Shown here: piece after piece, positions 55,417 through 64,000 of the stretch
Numbering within the stretch: the stretch's first letter is position 1
How the letters are laid out: each line of letters begins with the position of its first letter
Source of the DNA: Metaphire vulgaris
Taxonomy: Eukaryota; Annelida; Clitellata; Crassiclitellata; Megascolecidae
Assembly: GCA_018105865.1 (NCBI GenBank)
Contig: CM030870.1
Coordinates: forward strand, 6,487,120-6,551,119
Direction of reading: 5' to 3'
Length of the DNA: 64,000 nt
Made by a program: the position numbers and the translations under genes
The notes under the pieces: generated by a model
The model's database searches: none
Seen by the model: only the letters and a program-made list of their open reading frames with translations
Told to the model about the DNA's origin: nothing

Positions 55417-56832
55417 ATGGCGTCGTCGTTGGTAGTCGTAGAGTTCTCGTTGGATGGTCTTTTGCCAAAGAAGGAGACCGGGCCTGGTCCTTCCTCAGCA
55501 AGTATACGGACTGCGACGGACGCGGAGTTACGATCGCCGTCCTCGACACCGGCATCGATCCTCTCGCAGCCGGACTCCAGGTTCACAATCGCCACATTTA
55601 TGTAGCGCAAAATTTCTTTAGAATAGACCTCGTTTAAACTGAGCTGAGGCTATGGTCAGATTGACAGAGCACGATCTCTTTAGCTGCTAAAGTGTGATCA
55701 CAGTTGAAGTTTCTTTTAATAAAACCTACTTTTCATTAGCAATTGTACTGAAGAGACATTATGGGTCACATTTTTATCTAATACAATTTTTTAGTTCTTG
55801 GTCTGGGTTTTGGATGAGTTGTATGTAATGAATTGTTTTGATCATATTTATCCGGAGTAGTAAAGAATTGACAGTTATTGATTAAAATGTTCTGTGGTAG
55901 ACGACAACAGATGGTCAGCCAAAGATTGTTGATATAGTTGATGTCACAGGATCAAGGGATGTTGATACATCAACAATAGTAGAGGCAGTAGATGGAGAAA
56001 TTACAGGATTGTCTGGAAGAAGATTGATTTTATTCTATTTGTTTTCATTCGTTTGTGCTTTTCCTCTTGTAGCAAAGACGAATTACGTTGTGAACGTTCA
56101 TCAGGATGGAAATCTACTTGAAATTGTCACCAATTCAGGTTCACTGCCCAGTGCTGATTTAGCATTTGATTTAGCATTTTGATTTGCTGATTTAGCATTT
56201 GGTGATCATTCAATTATATTTATAAACGAATAAGAAATATTTAGAAATATTATGATGCTGATCTAGTTTTCAAAATGAATTTTTATTTCTGCGATGATTG
56301 GCTGATTTGGCATTCCTGTTTTCTCTTGTTGTTTACAGTTGTTGTCAGGCGCTCACGGAACTGACGTTGCCTGCATTGCTGCCGGATATTTTAGGAATGA
56401 ACCGGAGAAGTGTGGAATTGCACCTGGGGCCCAGATTGTTTCAATCAAGATCGGAAACAATCGCCTGGATTCCATGGAGACTGGAACTGCCCTGACACGC
56501 GCCGTAAGACCTTTGTCTCTTCTGCTGTCGTTTTGCCTTAGAGTGATTTTTTGCACTGCATCTGGAATTTTCTTCAGACTTCCTTCCGCTGTCTTTTGTT
56601 TCTATGTCTGTCGTGTATTTTGTGTCCTCGGCCGGTCCGTTGTTTTATATTTCGTGTGTTGCTGTTATGTGATTTCATTTTGATTGGTGCAAATGTTGCT
56701 CTGAGCAAATGAAAAATGCTGGTAGTTAAAACTGCAATCTATTTCTTGTTCTTAGATAATAAAAGCAGTTGAACTCCATTGTGATGTTATCAACTATAGC
56801 TATGGAGAGGCCTGCCATTGGCCTAATGCCGG
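55417..56832 (+). pseudogene. TPP2: Tripeptidyl peptidase II 5' fragment (captured, degenerate)
   Basis: Giant cytosolic subtilisin-like peptidase; only its N-terminal part is present. Exons: 55417-55580, 55901 to about 56022, 56073-56138, 56349-56503, 56756-56832. Readable matches: SLDGLLPKKETG, SFLSKYTDCDGRG, IAVLDTGIDP (the catalytic Asp), [49 protein letters not shown] and NYSYGEACHWPNAG. Defects: one base is missing between PKKETG (frame of the ATG) and SFLSK; about 140 residues expected between GLSGR and NYVVN are absent, with only about 50 bases left; and the expected GTHVA catalytic histidine reads GTDVA. The catalytic Ser region and all downstream exons are missing. Introns are retained, so capture was at DNA level. 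Confidence 0.93.
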
Positions 56833-57114
56833 GTGAGTCTTATTTGGAGATCTCTGTTCACACTTGACTTCCCATAAATTGAGGTCATTTATATCTCTTA
56901 TATTTGGCAAACTGCTGCTGCTGAGTTATTTCGAGTGAGTAACTTAAATGCATATTTAAATGTTCTGTTATATTAGATTCTTGATTCATGGTACAGCAGT
57001 TTAGGTTTTGTCTTCATTATGTTATGTTTGATTTGATTATAATGGCAGTTGTAAATTTATAATCTATCAGCCGCGGCAGATACTTTTCGGCTGTTTCTGT
57101 CACTGGCGCCCCTC

Positions 57115-57295
57115 AGTCGACTCAGCTGTGAATGAGTACATCGGGTGTTAACTCGGTGGATGGGTGGATGGAAAGGCGGCGAGGGAAAGGCTGGCAACCC
57201 ATCTCATTCAGCAGTTGCTATGTAAAACTGAAGGCGCTATAACCCTTCGGTTCTCCTACTGGCGCTGAGCCAATGGAGTATGCCTGCAGTGTTTA
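57115..57295. mobile_element. SINE-like segment inside the transposon
   Basis: GTCGACTCAGCTGTGAATGAGTAC, then GGCTGGCAACCCATCTCATTCAG and AAGGCGCTATAACCC in degenerate form, as in SINEs of many invertebrates. Recognised from general familiarity only. Confidence 0.4.
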
Positions 57296-57391
57296 TTAAT
57301 TATCTTGATAAATTTCTAACTAGCTATCCGAAACTCTGATTAGCGTTGTAAACAGTAGGTACACTACTTTTGTTTGTTTGTTCCTTAACAG

Positions 57392-57591
57392 GAGCTATTA
57401 GAAGAAATTCCATTTTGGGGAATGTAACAGATGCTGACATTCAGAAAGAGATAGTGCGCTGTCTGTATGGTGCACTTGATCGGGAGGGCGGGCAGCATGC
57501 TCGCATGCGGAAAGAACCAGCAACAGTGTCAGGCGGTGTAACTGCTACAAATTACAAGGCCGGCATAAGAACAATTAGCTGCAGAATCTGA
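57392..57591 (+). CDS. Unknown exon-like frame within the transposon
   Basis: A good acceptor (TTTGTTTGTTCCTTAACAG) at 57391 opens a frame reading GAIRRNSILGNVTDADIQKE and continuing VRCLYGALDREGG to a stop at 57589-57591. I do not recognise it with certainty. It is not TPP2. It could be the last exon of the parental transposase. Splicing from the final TPP2 exon (phase 2) would give a stop after four codons. Confidence 0.45.
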
Positions 57592-58218
57592 CTTTTCTGA
57601 CTAAATTTTTTAACATGCTAATTGTGGTAACTTGAATATTACAGCTGCAACAATTTGCCCTTTTTGCCGAATGTTTTGACTACCGATTGTCAGGCAACCG
57701 ATTGTTTTGCCGATACCGATTGTGTTGTGAAATTCTCCAATTCGGGTGATTTTAAGGATCGTGCAATGAAATATAACATTATTATGCAGCATAAAATCAC
57801 GAATTTCTTTGGACTTCGATATGCTGGTGCAATTCAATGTTTCCCAAAAGACTCCATGCTTAATATTGGTGTTTAATCATTCAATTATGTTTTTGTTGCT
57901 AATACTTTGTACGTCAACTTTTAAATTTCTTTATTCAGATTGTCATTTATAACCCTTTCTTTCAATTCTTATATGCAGTGTTAATGTATTATCAGTGGAC
58001 ATCCGTAACGTGTTATAGCCACAATCTGAACATATTAGATCTTTTTTTTTCTGCTTTGAGATATGCTATTTATGTTATATTTTTATAATATATATTCTAA
58101 TGAAACTTCTTGCATTATTTTTCTGGGTATGCATGTGATCTATATTTTGTGACCATATCAGTTGAGGGAGTATATGACCAATAAATCATCTTGTTGCCCT
58201 GATCAACTGTATGGGTTG

Positions 58219-58376
58219 CAGGGATATTTTTACACCCACCCCCAATTTGAGGTTGACATCCCCCAAAATTTGTTAATGTTGCAATGGTATGCACACAAAA
58301 TGCATACTAATTAGCTCCGACACCCCCATTTGAGGTCGACACCTCCACCCCATTCACAATCCTAGAAATATCCCTG
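58219..58376 (+). mobile_element. hAT-like MITE, copy 1 of a palindromic pair
   Basis: Ends CAGGGATATTTTTACACC and CCTAGAAATATCCCTG. Exact duplication ATGGGTTG at 58211-58218 and 58377-58384. Confidence 0.93.
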
Positions 58377-58388
58377 ATGGGTTGCCAT

Positions 58389-58553
58389 CAGTGATATTTC
58401 TAGGGTTGTGAATTTAGGGGGGTGTCGACCTGAAATTGGGGGTGTCCGGAGCTAATTAGTATGCATTTTGTATGCATACCATTGTCACATTACCAAATTT
58501 GGGGGTCCACCTCAAATGGGGGCGGGGTGCTAGGGGGTGTAAAAATATCCCTG
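58389..58553 (-). mobile_element. hAT-like MITE, copy 2 of a palindromic pair
   Basis: The same element in opposite orientation, starting CAGTGATATTTCTAG and ending TGTAAAAATATCCCTG. Flanked by GTTGCCAT (58381-58388) and GTTGCCAG (58554-58561), 7 of 8 matching. Confidence 0.92.
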
Positions 58554-58841
58554 GTTGCCAGTGCAGGGAGTATGGGAATAGGGCCGAACCTGCATTGCAA
58601 ATGCAATGGAGCTATATAAATGCCGCCGGCGTCCCTACATAGGTCCGATATCCAGCCGCCATCTGGTCAGCTTGCGGCTAGCTAGTGGACCGCTGTCTTG
58701 CCGATGATCGGCATGCCGACAGCGGTCCGCTCATAAACCGATGTGCAAAATGACAGTACACCGGTAGCGGCAACCGACATCGGGCCGCCAAATGACAGGC
58801 ACTCGGTCCGCTAGCGGTCCGCATACTTTTTGCTGGCAGGG

Positions 58842-59000
58842 TATGCCACGGTAGATGTTGCAGTCAAGTCTTTATTTCTTCTTGTGAATTGGTACAATAA
58901 TTGGTTTTTTCCAGTCTGTCGGGATCTCTTCTCTTTCCCATATTCTGTCTATAGTAATTTCCATAATATTTCCATGGAGAGACTTAGGCCTACAAGAGTA
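58842..59000 (-). mobile_element. LINE, 5' half of the interrupted copy
   Basis: The minus strand reads [20 protein letters not shown], then IVPIHKKK, a stop, DCNIYRGI, and stops at the transposon border. The next expected residues (SLLCHF) are at 55164 leftwards. Confidence 0.92.
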
Positions 59001-59602
59001 AAAGGTCGTCACCAGACTCACCACTTTAGGGGCCCCGCGACTGTTCTCCCATTGGCCCCGAATTTTTTCTCGGCGGCTCTGCAGTCTGCATCCATCCGTA
59101 CATTTATCCATCCGTCCATCCATCCATCCATCCACCCATCCATCCATCCATTCATCCGTCCATCCATTCGCATTGTTTCGAATGAGATCTATAGGGACAC
59201 CTGTAACAAATACCTATCGCCGTATTGTTGTGTTTTTAATTGATTGAATTTGAGAGACTGGGTCGTCTGGCGAAATGCAAATGAGCAGGTGATTTTACGG
59301 ACACGCGGCATGCTCTTGCGTCACTCGTCATCACCTGGATGACATAAATTATGCCGCACGGTGGCGTGCAACTCATGAATATTCATGATTCTCACTTTGC
59401 GACGGCGATCTCCCAATGGTCTAATCATTATCAATAAACGCCGATACGACTTCTACAATGGTTTTTTCATTGTCAGGTAGTCTATGCTTGTGGTGGTGGC
59501 ACAGGTGATTACTAATTAGAAAGCTGGATTGTCTGTCGTGATCGAGAGGCCTTGTGCTGAAATGATGAATCCAGGCCACGACAGAAACTTAATGTTTGAG
59601 GG

Positions 59603-59978
<376 letters not shown>

Positions 59979-60485
59979 CTATTATTATACCTTCTAAAAT
60001 TTCGATTTTATGTCAAAATAATATAAGATCTATCACTACATAGACAAATCAAATGAAAAACTATAACCAATACTTTATATTATTATGAAAATCTCTTTAT
60101 CTAAAATCCCAATGTTTTTGTGCATCAATGCCGACAAATAAGAAGGTCAGGCTGACCTACAAAGCAGATTAATTGACCTCGTGGACAAAGTACTAGACAA
60201 AGTACCAGAAATCTGACTGAGTACAATATCAGATACGAGTATCAGTATCAAGAATCGCCATGATAGTCACAATTTTGCGTAAAGGGGGGTTGATAATCCA
60301 AAACCCTCAAAACTCAGGCCATCACATTTTTGTTTGACCGGGGGGGGGCTGGCATCCCTCAGGCGCGACAGGGACTTGATCAACATTTCTTCCCTACAGA
60401 TTATACGCCCTAGGGTGGTGGGCGGGGGAAGTCTTGCTTTGGGTTTAAAAATCAATCATATTTAGATTGCTTTCGGTTTTTGACG

Positions 60486-62374
60486 CTATAGGCCTACGAT
60501 CGCCTGATCCGGATCAATCGTATCCGGGTCGTTGGACGCCCCCTGGAGCGATCCAGTCGACACTGGGTCCCCGCTGGAAGACGCTGCGGTGTGAGGTACT
60601 GGAAAGGACTCGGAGCTTCGGTCGCCGCTAGACTGTCCTTGGCACGACCGTTCGTCATCCAAACTGACAGTCATCGCCGGCGATGGTCCGACGTCTTGGC
60701 CTTGACAACGACCTTGAGATGCACGGTCTTGACCTTGAGTTGCCCGACCTTGACCGTGAGACGTGCCGCAGTCGTCTTCGATTTCGATTTCAACCCGGTG
60801 TCTCGTTGCTAACGAACCTCCTATATTAGATGACGAGTTCCGGTCATGACGCGTGACGCCGCTGTCGTCAAGCGTGACGTCACCGCTGTGCGTGACGCTG
60901 CCGTCGCCGACAAAGGCGACGTTGTCGTACTGTTGTTGTACCTGTTGTCTCATCGCTTCTTCGTACTTGGGGGGTGCTTCCGTGAGTTCCAGTGAGTCGT
61001 ACTTCGGAGGTCCGAACTCATATGGTGGAAGATGTGGAAAGGAAGACTCCATTCCAGGTTCAGGAACTGGCTCAACGTTTACCACCGAAGATTCTGGCTC
61101 AGCCACTAAAATCAATCAATCAATCAACCAATCAATCGATCAATCAATCAATCAACCAATCAATCGATCAATCAATCAATCAGTTGGTCGGTCGGTCAGT
61201 CAGTGAATCAGTTATAGTCAATCGGTCAATAAGTCAGGCAGTCAGTTAGTCAATCAGCTTCTATGGCGTCACTATCATAATACCTAGGGACCAGTGGCGT
61301 AGCCAGGATTTCAGAATAGAGGTAGGTCCTACATCGGCATTTTCGGGTAAAAAATCTCCGGCAAGCAGAAGAAACGTCGTCAGGAAGTTATCCGCACATC
61401 CGCGTACGTATTTCTTTTCGGCCATGCTATACCTAACCCTCCCCGAATATATCCGCGGTTCTACGCAAATCCCACGACCGATCCAAGCTAAATTGGGGAC
61501 CCGGTTCCCCGTGCCCTCTCCCCCTTGGTTACGCCAATGCTAAGGGCATCAGCCGATGTCACCCAATTGAATCCAGGCAGAATCAGACCCAGGTCAAAGG
61601 TCAAGGCGAAGAGTAACGTCTCATTTTCATATCAAGCTACTATATAAGGGTAGGAGCGCCTCTGAGAAGAAATACAAGAGGCGCTATAGAAGTCCCTTAT
61701 TACATCACGCTACACCATAAAACTCGATCTCTCAAACGTCTGATCTGTCGTGTTTGGTTGTCAAAATCTCTGGAAAACCTTATCACACGTCAACACGGAG
61801 GATGTGAAACTGGGGTTTTCGTTGTTGGTTGACTAACGTACACTGAATATCTGCTAGGAACGATGCTTTTAAACGAATGATATTTCTTCTGATTGTTTTT
61901 ATTCATGCTCTGTCGAACCTGGTTTTCTTACTTTTCTCGCCAACATCTACTCATGTTTTGCTTGCCATCTTCTCGCTGTCTTCGTTGACCCAATCAGGTC
62001 TTTTCAGTCCCCTAACTCTTAATATGGATATAGGCAGCGTTTTATCCAGACTCCAGGTCTTTGGGAGAGGGGGAATTTAGGCTTTCAGGGGATCGACTTG
62101 GTTGTGGGGAAAGACACAGTTAAATGCAGATTTTGCGTAAGTGCTGGGATTTTTTTGGGGGGGGAGGGAATTTTGAGGTTTTTGGGGAGGGGGAATCTTT
62201 CCTCCTAACAGGCCTGTATAAAACACTGGGTATAGGGCTTTCAGAGAAGTACAAAAATTATGCATATAGACCTAGTACTTTGAGGTCCCTTTTAATTGAG
62301 CAAAGACCCGGGTCAAATGGCTCCCTGCCACCTCCACCCCCACTCCCGATAGGGTCTGACCCCCACTACTCTCC

Positions 62375-62434
<60 letters not shown>

Positions 62435-63120
62435 GTCCCCTGTTATTTTGGAATTCTAAAAGCAAATGAATCTATGCAGAATACAGTCCGTCAACTTCGT
62501 CAAGCAGGGCCGCCGAGAGAATTTCCGGGCCCCGGTACAAAAAATAGTCACGGGTCCCTGACCTGCCAAGTGTGTGAAAAATTTGATGACCTCGTTTTGC
62601 TTGTCAGTCTTTGTATGGCTTATGGCATTGATTACTTAACACCATTGGCCCTGGCCCCTATACAGACATTCGCCGGGGCCCCTGAGCTCATGACGAAGAT
62701 GACCTTTTTTGTTGTCAAAGAGTCTTTTTCAAGGTTCACACTATTGTTAATACGTCATCATCACCGGACCCGGGCCCCTTTGAGCTCCACGGGCCCCGGA
62801 ATAATGAACCGGCTGCACCCCCTCTCCTCAGGCCTGCCGTCAAAATGAATTAGATTTCTAAAAGACCGAATAACCGAGGGCAGAAAAGATGGAATCTAGC
62901 ACCGATGCCTTCTAAATTTCAGGTGGTCGCGACAGTCGATTACCGCGGTAGTTCCAGGTGGCACCACCACCTTTGCTCACCTTCGGCTTCCTGTCGAAGG
63001 CACGTCGTCTGCCACCACTGACGGAACCTCGCCCCCCGCCTGCATCCCTGGCAGCAGCAGATGGTGATCATGAGCAAGACGAACAGACCGGAAGCCACGC
63101 ACGGCAGGAGAATGTCCCAA
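60486..63120 (-). CDS. Single-pass membrane protein with PPxY tail (C-terminal part)
   Basis: Two exons: 63120-62981 and 61105-60486, joined in phase 1. The first reads WDILLPCVASGLFVLLMITI and then CCCQGCRRGARFRQWW. That is one transmembrane helix followed by a Cys/basic stop-transfer segment. The second gives a cytoplasmic tail with LPPYE, PPKYDSLE and PPKYEEAM motifs near its start. A Ser/Asp/Gln-rich low-complexity part follows to the stop at 60486. PPxY motifs are ligands for WW domains such as those of NEDD4-family ubiquitin ligases, so a trafficking adaptor role is possible. The extracellular part must lie 5' of 63120 (acceptor phase 2) and was not found in the last 880 bases. I do not recognise the family by name. 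Confidence 0.8.
61108..61285 (-). mobile_element. SINE 3' end with (AATC)n tail
   Basis: (AATC)n with CAAC/CGAT variants at 61110-61255, then AGCTTCTATGGCGTCACTATCATAATACC. The layout equals that of 22.48-22.66 kb. It starts three bases upstream of the PPxY exon acceptor, inside the intron. Confidence 0.7.
61292..61539. mobile_element. hAT-like MITE
   Basis: CAGTGGCGTAGCCAGG and GGTTACGCCAATG ends. Weak 6-of-8 duplication (CTAGGGAC / CTAAGGGC). Confidence 0.65.
62040..62235. mobile_element. MITE remnant, ACAGGCCT-end family
   Basis: G-rich GGGGGAATTT and GAGGGGGAATC blocks with right end TAACAGGCCTGTATAAAACACTG, related to the MITE at 48.58-48.77 kb. The left end is unclear. Confidence 0.45.
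62378..62432. repeat. (GTCT)n microsatellite
   Basis: About fourteen GTCT units. Confidence 0.95.
62503..62835. mobile_element. CAGGGCCGCCGAGAG-end MITE remnant
   Basis: Begins CAGGGCCGCCGAGAGAATTT. Internal GGGCCCCGG blocks. Related to the pieces at 3.6-3.9 kb and 59.03-59.09 kb. Confidence 0.5.
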
Positions 63121-64000
63121 CTGAAATCACAGTCAAACCGCACCGGACTGAGTAACGTGCAATCGACGAATAATAATTAATCCGCACCGATCGCTGTAAG
63201 ATATAAATGAACTACAGTAGGACTTCGTTATAACGTACTTAACGGGTCCGTAAAATTAAATTGTATATCCGAGGTACGTTATATGCAATACCATCCAATA
63301 CGACAGCGCATCACACGGGACCGTACATTGCGGTACGTTAAAACCGAGTATGCGTTATAACCGGGCGCGTTATAACGATGTTCTACTGTATTCGCTATTT
63401 TATCGCATGATCTCATTAGTAATGAGCGTCATCCTAAGCCTTAGGGTCATACACGAAGAATTATTATTCACATTAGCTGTATTTAACCCTCCCCACCCTT
63501 CCCCTCCCTTGCCTGTTTAGAAAGAAGCGATCGGCAAAACAAGTTCAAACACATTCTTGTTAATAATCATAATAAACCATTGAACCTTAATTACGAACAC
63601 CCACCCAAGAGTTCACGTTAGAGGCTTAAGAGTCACACTCGTTTGCCCCCCTTGAGTTGCCGGGGTGGGGGTGGGGGGTGGGAGTGGGGTGGGTTGGGGT
63701 GAACCCCCCAGCTAACTTTGCAATCTTTCCAAAAATCGCATATCGGGTACATTCAGTTTCTGTCATTCATTGTATTAATTTCAGTGCTCAACCCCCTCCA
63801 GCTCAAATTTCACAACTCCAACACTGCCTCCCTTGAGCGCGAATCTCTACGCCTCAACGTGACCTCCACCCCACCCCGCCGATTTTCTGCATCGGTTTTA
63901 ACATTTCTGCGAACAGTTTACGGTAAAAAATTTCCTAGAAAATTCCCGAGATGTGACCTCGGGCTAGACTAGAATTTACCATAACGCAACATACGTGCAT
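63121..64000. other. No gene seen at the right edge
   Basis: Contains a pogo-like MITE (63213-63390), C/G-rich stretches and AT-rich filler. It should be an intron of the PPxY gene if that gene continues beyond the window. Confidence 0.5.
63213..63390. mobile_element. pogo/Tc1-like MITE with TA target site
   Basis: TACAGTAGGACTTCGTTATAA and its near inverse, with TA outside. It shares internal AATACGACAGCGCATCACAC with the copy at 52.0 kb. Confidence 0.88.

Larger units (their letters stand above)
55167..58841. mobile_element. TA-flanked DNA transposon carrying TPP2 exons (3,675 bp)
   Basis: Inserted in a LINE at TA (55165-55166 and 58842-58843). The ends are imperfect inverted repeats: left CCCGGCCCGC with AGCGGACCG about 17 bases in; right, inverted, CCCTGCCAGC with TGCGGACCG at about the same place. 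Both ends also share CGGCATGCCGAT and CGGTCCACTA words further in. The contents, left to right, are a GC-rich 250-bp end, TPP2 exons with introns (55417-56832), a SINE-like stretch, a splice acceptor with a 63-codon open frame (57392-57591), two hAT-like MITEs, and a CpG-rich right end. No complete transposase is seen, so it is non-autonomous. The superfamily is not settled: TA target, CCC termini. Confidence 0.9.

Noticed and set aside
57392..57591. This exon as the next TPP2 exon
   Set aside because: Joining it in the phase of the last TPP2 exon gives a stop after four codons, and the frame does not resemble TPP2.
63718..63972. 84-codon frame near the right edge as an extracellular exon of the PPxY protein
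   Set aside because: Wrong strand (plus) and no splice evidence.

Overview
The window is metazoan nuclear DNA from an invertebrate bilaterian. Genes are split by GT-AG introns, all recognisable genes are animal families, and the AT-rich intergenic DNA is packed with LINEs, SINEs, MITEs and long microsatellites. Many repeats carry (AATC)n, (TAATG)n or (GAT)n tails. A marine deuterostome or spiralian fits best, but I cannot name the species.

Layout. 0.5-2.7 kb is a decayed LINE. 7.7-13.8 kb (minus) is a complete four-exon nuclear receptor of the NR1J/HR96 type (419 codons) with an unusual DNA-binding domain. 13.8-33.4 kb holds no gene I can support; it contains LINE, SINE and MITE insertions, including a Mutator-like element with a 9-bp target duplication. 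33.4-44.1 kb (plus) is TAPT1, a multipass membrane protein, in eleven exons, one following a probable GC-AG intron. 45.9-52.95 kb (minus) is LTV1, a 40S ribosome-assembly factor, in twelve exons, tail to tail with TAPT1, with one single-base frameshift. 52.96-59.0 kb is a nest of elements. A minus-strand LINE is split by a 3.7-kb TA-flanked DNA transposon that carries the first exons of tripeptidyl peptidase II (TPP2). 60.5-63.1 kb (minus) holds the last two exons of a single-pass membrane protein with PPxY motifs; its 5' end lies upstream or outside the window.

Most interesting signals. (1) The transposon carrying host TPP2 exons; removing it and one TA restores the LINE reading frame exactly. 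(2) A family of about 80-bp TTAA-flanked palindromic elements (13 near-full copies and one partial). Their internal hairpin changes sequence between subfamilies but keeps its pairing. (3) The receptor's DHR96-type P-box (ESCKA) combined with a PPAR-like three-residue D-box. (4) A TAPT1 intron with a GC donor whose acceptor abuts a LINE tail. The four genes are unrelated housekeeping or regulatory genes and do not form a pathway.
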